This document shows, one piece after another, positions 19,822-30,538 of a stretch of 64,000 nucleotides of DNA; the stretch's first letter is position 1, and every line of letters begins with the position of its first letter. The DNA lies in assembly GCF_029589055.1 (NCBI RefSeq), contig NZ_JARQZP010000002.1:26001-90000 (forward strand), given 5' to 3'. The notes under the pieces are model-generated. The model ran no database searches. It worked only from the letters and a program-made list of their open reading frames with translations, and was not told the origin of the DNA. The translations under genes were made by a program, and so were the position numbers. The stretch is from Vibrio hannami (GTDB lineage Bacteria > Pseudomonadota > Gammaproteobacteria > Enterobacterales > Vibrionaceae).

Positions 19822-21291
19822 TTACATCATGACGACGTCAAACTGTTCCTGCATATACAGAGGTTCAGCCTGAATCTTAACTTGCTTACCAATAAACACT
19901 TCCAGTTCTGCCAGTGCATGTGACTCTTCACCTTCCAGCGTTTCCGCCACAAATGGGGAAGCATACACAACGAACTTATCAGCATCGTAGGCTCGGTTTA
20001 CACGGGTAATCTCTCGAAGAATCTCATAACAGACAGACTCCACGGTTTTTACTGTTCCCCGGCCTTCACAAGTTGGACACTCATTACATAGAACATGTTC
20101 AATACTTTCACGGGTTCTTTTGCGGGTCATTTCAACCAAGCCTAGCTGGGTAAAGCCGTTGATATTGGTTTTCACCCTATCTGCCGCTAACGCTTGCTCC
20201 AGAGAAGCAAGCACACGGCTGCGATGATCTTCCGACGCCATATCGATAAAGTCGATAATAATAATACCGCCCAGATTTCTCAGACGGAGCTGGCTCGCAA
20301 TTGCCTGCGTTGCTTCAACATTGGTATTAAATATGGTTTCTTCGAGATTGCGACGGCCGACAAATGCACCGGTATTAATATCAATGGTGGTCATCGCTTC
20401 TGTCTGATCGATGATCAGATAACCGCCAGATTTAAGCTCAACTTTTCTGTCCAGAGAGCGCTGAATCTCGTTTTCAGCATCAAACATATCAAAGATAGGC
20501 TTGTCACCTTCGTACAGCTCCAGTTTGTCTGTTAGCTCCGGTACAAACTCTGAAGTGAACTCTTTCAGGGTCTCAAATGCCAAACGCGAGTCAACCTGAA
20601 TTCTTTTTAATTCGATACCAACAAAATCTCTCAGAATGCGCTGAGCTAGACCTAGCTCACCATAAAGTGTTGAGCGAGTTTTGTATTTGGCTCTTCGTTC
20701 CTGAACTTTTTGCCACAGCCTTTTCAGATAGCGAGCATCCTGAGACAGCTCGACATCATCCGCACCTTCTGCTGCAGTCCGGATAATAAAGCCGCCATTC
20801 TCGTCACAGTAATCAACGACGTTCTTTTTCAGCCTTTCCCGCTCTTTTTCACTATCAATTCGCTGAGAAACACCAACATGGCTAGCCCCCGGCATAAACA
20901 CCAGGTAACGGGATGGAAGGGTAATATCAGTAGTCAGGCGAGCGCCTTTGGTACCCAAAGGATCTTTAACTACCTGAACAACAATGTCTTGCCCTTGACG
21001 AACAAGCTCTGAAATATCTCGAACCTGAAACTGTTGTTTCTCGTTTTCAGCGACACATTCTGTATGAGGAACAATATCAGAGGCGTGCAGAAAAGCGGCC
21101 TTCTCCAGACCGATATCAACAAAGGCCGCCTGCATGCCGGGCAAAACCCTAGACACGCGTCCTTTATAAATGTTACCAACAATTCCCCGGCGAGCTTCAC
21201 GTTCAATGTGAACTTCTTTAAGGATCCCACCTTCAATCATCGCAACCCGAGTTTCACTCGGGGTTACGTTTATCAATAACTCTGCACTCAT
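19822..21291 (-). CDS. rng: RNase G, endoribonuclease
   Basis: RNase G processes the 5' end of 16S rRNA and degrades some mRNAs, for example adhE in E. coli. The 489-residue protein has an S1 RNA-binding domain (about 38-130), a catalytic RNase E/G domain with the magnesium aspartates in MTTIDINTGAFVG and IIIDFIDM, and the zinc-link cysteines CNECPTC used for dimer formation. It is the same length as the E. coli enzyme and lacks the long C-terminal scaffold of RNase E. It lies 17 bases downstream of maf. Confidence 0.96.
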   Translation of the reverse strand: MSAELLINVTPSETRVAMIEGGILKEVHIEREARRGIVGNIYKGRVSRVLPGMQAAFVDIGLEKAAFLHASDIVPHTECVAENEKQQFQVRDISELVRQGQDIVVQVVKDPLGTKGARLTTDITLPSRYLVFMPGASHVGVSQRIDSEKERERLKKNVVDYCDENGGFIIRTAAEGADDVELSQDARYLKRLWQKVQERRAKYKTRSTLYGELGLAQRILRDFVGIELKRIQVDSRLAFETLKEFTSEFVPELTDKLELYEGDKPIFDMFDAENEIQRSLDRKVELKSGGYLIIDQTEAMTTIDINTGAFVGRRNLEETIFNTNVEATQAIASQLRLRNLGGIIIIDFIDMASEDHRSRVLASLEQALAADRVKTNINGFTQLGLVEMTRKRTRESIEHVLCNECPTCEGRGTVKTVESVCYEILREITRVNRAYDADKFVVYASPFVAETLEGEESHALAELEVFIGKQVKIQAEPLYMQEQFDVVMM

Positions 21292-21308
21292 GAGCGCCTC
21301 TCATTAAA

Positions 21309-21890
21309 CTAGATGAATTCGTGCAAGAGCTGGTCGGTTTCCATTAAGGGCAGGCCGACTACCGCGTGGTAGCTTCCTTCTATTCTCGAGACAAAACGCC
21401 CGCCAATTCCCTGGATTCCATAACTACCAGCCTTGTCGCATGGCTCACCAGACGCCCAGTAGGCTCTGATTTCTTGTTCTGTTATTTCTCTGAACCATAC
21501 GTCTGTAATAACCAGGCATGTCTTGGCTTTATTTCTATTTGTGACAGTCACTGCTGTCATCACCTGATGCTGACTACCTGAAAGAGAAGAGAGCATCCGA
21601 ATCGAGTCTTCTATCTTCTCTGGTTTTTCTAAAACCAGTCCATCATGAACCACAATAGTATCGGAACCGATGACGACACAATCAGCTTCAGAAACCAGCT
21701 CAATTCCTGCTTGCGCTTTTTCTAACGAAAGCCTTCTCACATACTCTTCAGGCGTTTCTTCTTCCAGCTTACACTCAGGAATATCTGGTTTTACAATACT
21801 GAACTCATTCCCTAGAAGAGCTAACAACTCTTTTCTTCTTGGCGAACCAGAAGCCAGATAAAGTACTCGATTCTTATCTTTGTCTGACAT
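21309..21890 (-). CDS. maf: Maf-family nucleotide pyrophosphatase (YhdE type)
   Basis: Maf/YhdE proteins hydrolyse dTTP, UTP and modified pyrimidine nucleotides to monophosphates. The 193-residue protein has the family signature LASGSPRRKELL near the N-terminus, a central SDTIVV block with the catalytic aspartate and the C-terminal KAGSYGIQGIGGRFV motif. Its location between mreD and rng matches E. coli yhdE rather than the other paralogue yceF, which favours dTTPase/UTPase specificity. It starts 4 bases after the mreD stop. Confidence 0.94.
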   Translation of the reverse strand: MSDKDKNRVLYLASGSPRRKELLALLGNEFSIVKPDIPECKLEEETPEEYVRRLSLEKAQAGIELVSEADCVVIGSDTIVVHDGLVLEKPEKIEDSIRMLSSLSGSQHQVMTAVTVTNRNKAKTCLVITDVWFREITEQEIRAYWASGEPCDKAGSYGIQGIGGRFVSRIEGSYHAVVGLPLMETDQLLHEFI

Positions 21891-21894
21891 GCTT

Positions 21895-22383
21895 TTACCT
21901 TATATGCCAGTGACGACGAACTCTTCTAAGTAGTAAGAATAACCAAGGCCATAAGATACAGTTTACTAAACCAGCCCAGTATGACATCGGGTTAAAGGTC
22001 ACATCCTGAATAAGATATTCGCCACCAAACTCTAAAAGTTTTGCTGCTATGGTAAAACAGCCCACCAGAATGGCCTGCTGCCATAACGCCATGTTACGCA
22101 GTACCAGAAAATTACTCGCCACAATGTAAGTGACAACGGACATAACAATGCCACGAATACCAAGGGTTGAACCTAATAAAAGGTCCCACAACAAGCCCAG
22201 AAGAAATGCCGTACCAACATTAACTCGGTGAGGTAATGCCAAAACCCAGTAGAATGTCACCAACAATAGCCATGAAGGACGAAATAGATCCATTTCTCCC
22301 GGCCATGGGATTGTCTGAAATACGAGAGCGATCAGGAAGGTCACCCATATGACACCTCTGCCCCCTAAACTATTACTCTTCAC
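21895..22383 (-). CDS. mreD: MreD, rod-shape determining membrane protein
   Basis: MreD is an inner-membrane part of the Rod (elongasome) complex with MreB, MreC, PBP2 and RodA. The 162-residue form, starting with GTG at 22383 (VKSNSLGGRGVIW), has about five membrane helices and the LFRPSWLLLVTFYWVLALP segment typical of the family. The GTG has a Shine-Dalgarno GGAG 6 bases upstream and overlaps the mreC stop by 11 bases. An ATG at 22410 would add 9 residues lying wholly inside mreC. It is followed by maf. Confidence 0.92.
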   Translation of the reverse strand: MKSNSLGGRGVIWVTFLIALVFQTIPWPGEMDLFRPSWLLLVTFYWVLALPHRVNVGTAFLLGLLWDLLLGSTLGIRGIVMSVVTYIVASNFLVLRNMALWQQAILVGCFTIAAKLLEFGGEYLIQDVTFNPMSYWAGLVNCILWPWLFLLLRRVRRHWHIR

Positions 22384-23266
22384 CAGACGCTCCAACCTGT
22401 TGATTTTCAATAGTGTCCTGAGACTCTATTACTTGCTCTTGTCTGTCTCCGTTAGGCCAAATCAGAAGAAGGTACCTTAGTCGATCGAACTGCACTGCAG
22501 GCTTTGCCTTAATATATGCAAACTGACGACTATTGTCGTTATTCACTTCTTCAACGTAACCAACCGGATACCCTTCTGGATAAATGCCTCCCAGGCCAGA
22601 AGAGATCAACATATCGCCGACCTGTATATCTGTACTTAACGGAATGTGTTCCAGGTATATAGAGCCAATATCTCCGTTGCCCGAAGCAATTACCCGAATA
22701 TCATTTCGAACAACCTGAACAGGTATTGAGTTATTTGAGTCCACCAGCAACAGAACACGAGCATTATGTGCGGCAACAAACGTCACCTGACCTACAATAC
22801 CGCTCTCATTGATAACAGGCTGACCAATGTAAACACCATCAACGTGCCCCTTATCAATAACTACCTGGTGACGATATGGTGAAGAGTCAACCGCCATTAC
22901 TTCAGTAACGACTTTCTTCTCGTCTCTGACAAACGAAGAACCAAGTAGCTTTCTTAGCCGCTTATTTTCTTCTTTGTATTGCTGCAGCAGAGAAACATCA
23001 CTTTTCAGGCGCAACATTTCACGCTTCATTGCGTTATTGCTTTCCAATAGTGATTGCCTGTCATTCAATCTTTGGTAGAGACCATCGAACATGGTTCTTG
23101 GTAAGTCTGCCAGGTATTGAATAGGCGACACAGCACTGTTAAGCACATAACGAACATTATGGAAAGCATCAAGACGACTATCAGCCAGCATAAGGCTGGC
23201 TGATAAGACTACTGAGATTAGCAGACGTAATTCGAGGGAAGGGCCCCGGCCGAATATTGGTTTCAT
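22373..23266 (-). CDS. mreC: MreC, rod-shape determining periplasmic scaffold
   Basis: MreC is a bitopic protein that links cytoplasmic MreB to the periplasmic cell-wall synthases. The 297-residue protein has an N-terminal helix (about residues 14-30), a coiled coil (about 65-108, rich in L, R and K), and the beta-rich MreC domain with DSSPYRHQVVIDKGHVDGVYIGQPVI split across it. The C-terminal tail is Q- and E-rich and probably disordered. It follows mreB by 33 bases and overlaps mreD. Confidence 0.96.
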   Translation of the reverse strand: MKPIFGRGPSLELRLLISVVLSASLMLADSRLDAFHNVRYVLNSAVSPIQYLADLPRTMFDGLYQRLNDRQSLLESNNAMKREMLRLKSDVSLLQQYKEENKRLRKLLGSSFVRDEKKVVTEVMAVDSSPYRHQVVIDKGHVDGVYIGQPVINESGIVGQVTFVAAHNARVLLLVDSNNSIPVQVVRNDIRVIASGNGDIGSIYLEHIPLSTDIQVGDMLISSGLGGIYPEGYPVGYVEEVNNDNSRQFAYIKAKPAVQFDRLRYLLLIWPNGDRQEQVIESQDTIENQQVGASGEE

Positions 23267-23299
23267 TCCTCTTCACCCCAAACTGGATTGTGAATGGAA

Positions 23300-24352
<1,053 letters not shown>

Positions 24353-24394
24353 TCATTGGATAATATTAGAAGACAAAATTGCACTAAATGTACC

Positions 24395-24421
24395 AATGCC
24401 TTGCCATTACAGCAAGGCATT
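24395..24421 (-). other. Hairpin in the mshQ-mreB gap
   Basis: AATGCCTTGC and GCAAGGCATT form a perfect 10-bp stem around a 7-base loop, 52-78 bases upstream of the mreB start. No T-tract follows on either strand, so it is a poor intrinsic terminator. It could be part of the mreB 5' leader or a processing site. The rest of the 172-base gap is AT-rich and probably holds the mreB promoter, which I could not place. Confidence 0.5.
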
Positions 24422-24515
24422 CAAGCATAAACATGGGCTTAATCTCGCTTTTTTTTCATTATCCTTTCAGAAAGCGGTTTTATTAAAGTTTTCTTAAAAA
24501 GCGAATAGATATGCC

Positions 24516-27500
24516 TCAGTTATCAGTTAACCTAGGTTCGCCACGGAAAATAATTCTGTCATTGCCCCGATAGATACCAAAAACAACAACTGCGGAAGGA
24601 TCTTCGTCCCCTACCCCACGCCAGTTATAACGGAGCCAGGGTTGTTCGGTAATACTTCCAGAGCTAAAGCAATCTGACGAGCTTAAGCCATCTGGTTCAG
24701 TGCTTTGCTGACGAAGCCATAACCGTATTTGTTCTCTACTGTCTCCACCATGGGTTGCAACAAGCGAGTCAAATGCTCCTTCATCGACTATCTCAGTTTC
24801 TGAAGTACTCAATCTTGCGGAAGATGTTCCTGTTTCATCACGCCATATAGTCTGACGGCAATAATCGTCGACATCGAATTCACTTCCATCATCATCTGGG
24901 TTGGTGATAAAAGCATCGGCCGTCCAGTATTCGGTTGTCAGTGGAACGGTTATCTCGGTGTCAATATTGCCCCCAACATCAGATAGCTTCATTCTTCCAT
25001 ATCGGAAATCAGGTTGATTACCAAACACAGATATATCCGCATGATTGACCCTATCACTACTGAAAGAGACAACATCCTCAGTTCTGTCAGTTATTTCTAT
25101 TCCAAATTCAGAGTTACTAGAATCATATGGGCCGTCGGGAACCGTTGTATAATTGGTGGCACCAGCGTCAGGGTTTTTCACAAAAGTGAAGTCTGAAGAG
25201 TTGATGTTCATCTGTGCTAACTCTGTGCCATCGGTATCCGTTACCAACTCCCAGTCGGAACTTCCCCCCCAGGTCGCTTTGATACTGTTGTTATTTTGAT
25301 CTGTTCCATCTATCCGGCCAATTAAATCGGTAACCCCTTGAACAGAGTAGTACCTCATATCAACAATCAGGCTATCGGAGAATAATCGATAGTTGGCAAC
25401 AGGCTCACCACCGGCATTCATCGCTTCCACAGTAAAGCTGTGTTCTATCGGTTGGCTCATATAGGCAAAGCCATCATGCCCGCTTGCGTATGTCCAGCTA
25501 TGATCTTCTACTGATAGGTGATTTGGATAGAACCTTCCGACCTCACGATATCCGCGGTTAATATCCATTCCAAAATAGTTAGCGACCGTATCTGCACCGA
25601 TTTCCAGACTACCAACTTCATCCCAGCTAAGATTGGTATATTGATACTGTTCACTATTGTGATCTGTATTAACTTTGTCATAACCGACTGTAACGAGTGC
25701 ACTCTCTCCAGCCAAGCCCCCGGATGGTGTACTAAGTCCCCCTAAGAGGTTAATTGTGGCGGTTGGAGAGTAGCTATTGAAAAAGTTCTTTGTTACATAG
25801 GAAGAGTCACAGTAACTGTCATCTACAAGAATATCCCCAGACGTGCTTCCCCCTGATAACGAATTGGTAGCACGTTCAAAGTGAAGTTTTCGCCAGCAGC
25901 AACAAAACCGCCACCACTACTAGCTGTACCATTCATCGAATGGCTATTAGGCTCACAGATAGCAAAAGTCCATGGTCGGGCATTGACATTCACGACGCCT
26001 TGTAGCGAATCCCAACTCTCACCATCATCGGTTTCACAATCAAAGCCTGTCGGGCAGCTAAATGTAGAATCAGATAGGATAAAGCTGATGGCGCCAGATT
26101 CATCATAATTCAGGCTAGAAGAGGCCGCACCATTGTTAAAATCAAATGATATTGAAGTGGAAGAGGTTCCTGCTACGGTCAAATTCCCTGTAACCCCTCC
26201 TTGAGCGCTAGTAGGCTGTTCAAGTGTTATATCACTTCGAGCCAGTGTCTTAGAACCATCATAATCACTAACTTTGGTCGCAGAGCCATCGTTACAGGCA
26301 AGAACTGTTAACGAAAAAGCAGTGTCATTACCAGCGATTGCAGACACAGTATCCGAATCGAATTTATATGGCGCAACATAAAGCTCACTAGAGTCATCTT
26401 TTGACGAATCGGTACTTAACTCACCTTCAATAGTATAAGTACCATACGATGACGCACTAAGACTTAATATTAACTCGCCATCTACCGGAGTATACGAACC
26501 GTTACTACCTGAGCCTTTTACAACCGAATCGACAGATATACCCGAAGGTAGAGTAACTTCTATAGAGCCAGCATAATCAGTATCGATTTCATTATTATTT
26601 CCAGCATCACGAACGGTAAAGGTAAACTCAGGGTTCTCACACAACAGAGCAAACTCTTTCTCTTCTGTTATTTCTAGATAAAGATCTTCCTCATTACCTG
26701 CACTAAAGCAATCACTTGTCCCAACCACAGTACCAGTATTAGTCGTTAAACCGTTTGTGGTTAAAGCACCGTGGAGCGTAAAACTCGGATTAGTCATAGT
26801 ATCTACCAAGACATGAGCATATAGTGGTGGTTGTGCGGGTCCGGCTGTAAAATACGCCCCATTATTAGGCGCGTAAATAGTAAAGTTGTTGGGATTCGGT
26901 ACAGAGCCGCTAGGAGTGGTATGGGTAACCGCTCCACTAAGTGTAATACCACTGTTAACTTGCCAAACAATGTTCCCTGAAGTAACCAAGTTTTGAGGGT
27001 TTGAAAAAGTGATTGTATTGAAGGTATAGGTTCCGGTATTAAGGAACTCAGTGCTAACATCCGCCGTCGCTTGATAACTTCCAATTAACCGTCCGTATTG
27101 ACCTGAACCAGCTTCAAAACGGAGTTTCAACGTTCGATTTGAGAGACCTTGTGCTGTCAGGCTTTGTAAATCACTTTTTATTGTAACAGTATCGTTTCCT
27201 TCATAACGACAGTAGCTACCAGAATCATCTTCAGGACATAAGACAAGTAAGTCACCTGATTCTCCATTACCAAAATTACTAAACGAAAGATCCAAGCTTC
27301 CACTCGTTGGAAAAGTGGGCGAGATAGTTGGAGGTTTAAAAAATAGCTTGTCCGCTCCAGCAATACAGCCACCAACGTCACAACTCTGGTAATTAGGATC
27401 ATTGTTACCCCAGCCAGTAACGCTATCGAACCCTACAGCAAGCTTGTTGAGTATTGTAGTATTCCCAGGGTAGTCGGGGTGATTGACCTGACTTAAGTTG

Positions 27501-28099
27501 TTGTCAATATATTCCTGAGACCAGCCTCCAAAGTGATACCCATCTGTTCCCGCCTTTGAATTACTCACATGCAACGATGTTCCACTGTCTTCCCATGATT
27601 GAATCGGTTGAGGAAAATAAGGGCAAAAATCGGTAATAATAGGCTCTTCTGGTTCTATCTCATCATCAGAACACGTTAACGTGTCGTCTATCAACCCATC
27701 GTTATTATCTCCAGTAGCATCATGTTCGCCAGAAAATGACGCTACAGCCCAATCACTTTCCCACTCAGAGTAAGCAGGAGCAATAGTTCTTATTTTGTAG
27801 GTAATTAAGTCTGAATTAGCTGATTTTTCATTGTAGAGCAGGATTTCATAAGTGACTCCGTCAACAAGCGTTTCTTCAAAAATAAACGGCTCGAATAAAG
27901 AGGAGTTATCACTTTTCGCAGCCCAAAGATTAACGTAGTGCTGGCTGTTTTTAGTCAGAATTAAATACTGATCATTATTCCCGCCTTTTACCTGAAAATT
28001 GATAGAGAAGTTCTGGCTAAAATTTAACTTAGAACAATCTGAATACGCCAATGAAGAAAAAAACAAACTTAACGGGAGAATCAGATAAATCCACGGCAT
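24516..28099 (-). pseudogene. mshQ: MshQ, MSHA pilus accessory protein, split by a frameshift
   Basis: MshQ is the large last protein of the MSHA operon, probably surface-exposed or minor-pilus associated; its function is not established. The N-terminal piece (28099 to 25823) starts MPWIYLILPLSLFFSSLAYSDC, a signal peptide, and runs through serine- and threonine-rich beta domains into the start of a DUF6701-like region. It then leaves frame after LNVLPIRYQG and stops at 25823. The matching downstream frame continues without a stop from about 25852 (GSTSGDILVDDSYC) to 24516. Adding one G to the five-G run at 25849-25853 would give one protein of about 1190 residues. This could be a true mutation, phase variation or a sequencing error. 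The start is 1 base after the mshP stop and has Shine-Dalgarno AAGGGG. Confidence 0.85.
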
Positions 28100-28100
28100 A

Positions 28101-28574
28101 TTATTTAACCCCTTTCGCCCATACTTCTTGCATTCGCTGAACCTGAAAAATAGTTGAATCACCACAAACTGCTGTTGTCGTTACATTATAGTACTGAAGC
28201 TCTGCGGGAATTGAGCCATCATCCAACGGCGCTGTACAAGTTATCGTTGGAGCAGCGCAAGGCATATCGGCAGCCAAAGCCGTCGCCGCATCTATTCCTG
28301 TTTGTCCGTTGATCGCTGTACACCTACTGGCTAAATCAGCTGTTGAATCCGTTTCATTGATAGGAAACAGAGTGGTAAGTGCCCATTCATTTCCTGAGTG
28401 CGCCAAAAACCAGGCCTGAGCACCAAGATATTCTCTTGTTAACGTATCCTGATTTGACCAGCCAATTCTGGACATATTGGCAGCCAACATTCCCATCACC
28501 ACCAGAACAAACACGACCACTATAATCATGTTTCCTCGCTGTTTTTTCTTAGGCGAAATCAGTCTACGGAACAT
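28101..28574 (-). CDS. mshP: MshP, MSHA minor pilus / PilX-like protein
   Basis: This 157-residue protein starts MFRRLISPKKKQRGNM, a short basic leader followed by a hydrophobic helix (MIIVVVFVLVVMGMLAANM), as in PilX-type minor pilus proteins that lack the standard GFTLxE site. The rest is a small, soluble, cysteine-containing domain (several CT and CA pairs suggest disulfides). The ATG at 28574 overlaps the mshO stop by 11 bases. It lies between mshO and mshQ, the conserved order. The precise role in the pilus is not known. Confidence 0.9.
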   Translation of the reverse strand: MFRRLISPKKKQRGNMIIVVVFVLVVMGMLAANMSRIGWSNQDTLTREYLGAQAWFLAHSGNEWALTTLFPINETDSTADLASRCTAINGQTGIDAATALAADMPCAAPTITCTAPLDDGSIPAELQYYNVTTTAVCGDSTIFQVQRMQEVWAKGVK

Positions 28575-29298
28575 TAAGCACCTGCACATCATGTTTATAG
28601 TTACTCACTTCACCGTCATTGGTAAAAGTTAAGCTCATATGAATTAAGCCGCCTCGTTGCAGGGATGCGGGCTCATAACCAAAACTAGACTCTGTATCAT
28701 CCAGGCTATCAGCAACCGTAAATGTTGTTCCATTTTGCTCACGCGTTACCACACCAGAACTAACACAGTAGGTAACCTGGTTATTCGAATTATAAATATA
28801 ATGTCGATTAGCAATAGAGTAGCTAGGGAAGTCATCGTCAATGGTATACACCCCAGCAGAGGTAACACTACAACTGGTAGCACAGTCTTCCACCGATGAA
28901 GAAGCATCACTAGTGACAGATAAATCTGCACTCTGACTCGGGTTTATCACTATTCTATCACCCGCACTGAAAGTAACTGTGTTTCCCTGATTGTCTGCAA
29001 TAAACTGAACTGTACCGTTAAGTTCATCCTGGGTATAAAAGCCCGAGTACTTAATAGGATAAAACGAGAGACATTTATCGCCACTGGATAATGCAAAGCT
29101 ATTCGGAACCCCATGACGCACTTCCCGTGACATTTTCTCTATAGTAAAGCGTGCCTGGTTCTGTACATATTGCCTGTCTATGGTATCGGTATAACCGCGA
29201 AAGCCCAACTCAATATAACCCGTAATCCCCAGCACAATAATCCCGGTGATAATAATGGTCATCACCATTTCAACAAGAGTAAAACCACGACTGTTCAT
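28564..29298 (-). CDS. mshO: MshO, MSHA minor pilin
   Basis: MshO is a prepilin-like protein: the leader MNSRG is followed by the cleavage and methylation region FTLVEMVMTIIITGIIVLG, with the essential glutamate at mature position 5. The 244-residue product is longer than a major pilin and is probably a minor pilin at the tip or needed for initiation, like PilW. The globular domain has paired cysteines (CATSC). Its start overlaps the mshD stop by 1 base. Confidence 0.93.
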   Translation of the reverse strand: MNSRGFTLVEMVMTIIITGIIVLGITGYIELGFRGYTDTIDRQYVQNQARFTIEKMSREVRHGVPNSFALSSGDKCLSFYPIKYSGFYTQDELNGTVQFIADNQGNTVTFSAGDRIVINPSQSADLSVTSDASSSVEDCATSCSVTSAGVYTIDDDFPSYSIANRHYIYNSNNQVTYCVSSGVVTREQNGTTFTVADSLDDTESSFGYEPASLQRGGLIHMSLTFTNDGEVSNYKHDVQVLNVP

Positions 29299-29879
29299 CA
29301 GTAGTTCCCCCTGTATGCAGAAAAGGTGTAATTGCCATATTTTCCCGCAGTAATCACGATCTGGATTCGCTTAATTACGTTACTTATACCGTTGGTTAAA
29401 TCGTTGTCATCATCGTATTCAACCGTAATATTCGCAGTAAAATTGGCGTAATCTGAGGATATATCATTACCAAAGATATCACTTAGGTTTCCGGCCTGGT
29501 TTTCGGTGCAATAGGTTGTACTGTGACTATTGGTAATCCAGCAACCAATATAGTCATCTACGTCATTATAACTGCCTGCACCGTTTGTCACCTCACTACC
29601 ATCAGGACCAAAGCTACTTTCCAACGTACAAACTCTTGCGCCTTCTCCACAGCGCTCAACACCGCCATCATGATCGCTATTCTCATCAAACGCTTTTGAA
29701 AGCACTTCGGTCATCAGGCTTTGTGCCAATGCTGATGCTCTGACTTCATAGTGTGGCCGTGCAGAATCCTCGACCTGAGGGAAAAAGAAAGTAACCAGTG
29801 AGAGCATGGCAAACGCCATCACTACAATAGCGATAATGCTTTCAATCAGGGTAAATCCCCGGCTTATCTTAGCAGCCAT
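29298..29879 (-). CDS. mshD: MshD, MSHA minor pilin
   Basis: MshD is a PilV-like prepilin. The leader MAAKISRG precedes FTLIESIIAIVVMAFAML, the conserved hydrophobic helix. The ATG at 29879 gives 193 residues and has Shine-Dalgarno AAGGG with 7-base spacing; the ATG two codons earlier is too close to it. The domain contains several cysteines (CGEGARVC, CWITN, YCTEN), probably in disulfides. It overlaps the mshC stop by 11 bases and the mshO start by one base. Confidence 0.93.
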   Translation of the reverse strand: MAAKISRGFTLIESIIAIVVMAFAMLSLVTFFFPQVEDSARPHYEVRASALAQSLMTEVLSKAFDENSDHDGGVERCGEGARVCTLESSFGPDGSEVTNGAGSYNDVDDYIGCWITNSHSTTYCTENQAGNLSDIFGNDISSDYANFTANITVEYDDDNDLTNGISNVIKRIQIVITAGKYGNYTFSAYRGNY

Positions 29880-30354
29880 AAACATACCCTTGTGGATTTA
29901 TGCACACCCGGTTAGATTCAGAGCCATTACTGATAGTGATTGTCACAGGTGCACTCAGTAACTCACCAGCCGCACTTAAAGGGTTACCTAATAGATCAAA
30001 GGTGACCGGAGATAGTGTCGAGGAGAATGAAAGGTTACCGTCATCGACCGTTAAACGATTACTACTATCACTTGCGCCAGATGCACAACTGCTTACCGAC
30101 CCCAAACAATCTGAAGAGACGCTTAAACGATAATTACTCTCTGATACAGCTGTTGCATCTGAAACATTGGAATACATTCTGCCAAGCTGAATCTGACGGA
30201 TAATAGAGATGGCTTGCTCTTGAGCAGCAAAGGTAGAAAAGCTGGATTTACCGATATAACGGCTGGCGGCGTAGGTAGAAATAATTCCCAGTAGAATTAT
30301 CACTACTACGAGTTCGATTAGTGTGAAACCAGACTGTCGGTATGAAGCTTTCAT
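29869..30354 (-). CDS. mshC: MshC, MSHA minor pilin
   Basis: MshC is a prepilin of the GspH/FimT-like class. The leader MKASYRQSG is followed by [19 protein letters not shown], the class IVa pilin helix with glutamate 5. The ATG at 30354 (161 residues) has GAGGTG 9 bases upstream; a GTG at 30366 is in frame but has no ribosome binding site. The C-terminal CLGSVSSC and INPQGYVYGC give potential disulfides. It lies 184 bases after mshA, separated by palindromic repeats that may reduce read-through. Confidence 0.92.
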   Translation of the reverse strand: MKASYRQSGFTLIELVVVIILLGIISTYAASRYIGKSSFSTFAAQEQAISIIRQIQLGRMYSNVSDATAVSESNYRLSVSSDCLGSVSSCASGASDSSNRLTVDDGNLSFSSTLSPVTFDLLGNPLSAAGELLSAPVTITISNGSESNRVCINPQGYVYGC

Positions 30355-30429
30355 CTGGCGGAACACCTCATCAATCGTGAGAGAATAAGACTAGTTGCCC
30401 TACACTAACTTCAGGCTTCAGGTAGACAA

Positions 30430-30530
30430 CACACCTAAGTATCTTCATTCCCGCACTAGCCTTACGCTTTGGCGGGAATCTAGAAAATAAGAGCTTTAGA
30501 TCCCTGCCTTCGCAGGGATGACGAACTATC
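30430..30530. repeat. Palindromic repeats (GATCCCTGC family) between mshA and mshC
   Basis: Two hairpins lie here: CATTCCCGC...GCGGGAATC at about 30447-30480, and a tight one with GATCCCTGC/CTTC/GCAGGGATGACG at about 30499-30523. A related pair recurs between lysC and metH (54612-54740). Position directly after the major pilin gene suggests partial termination or mRNA stabilisation that would raise MshA relative to downstream minor pilins; this is inference. Confidence 0.7.
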
Positions 30531-30538
30531 TTAATATG

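Noticed and set aside
25840..25860. Programmed -1 ribosomal frameshift in mshQ
   Set aside because: The site is a plain G run without a canonical X-XXY-YYZ heptamer in the zero frame, and no downstream stimulatory hairpin was evident. A mutation, phase variation or read error is simpler.
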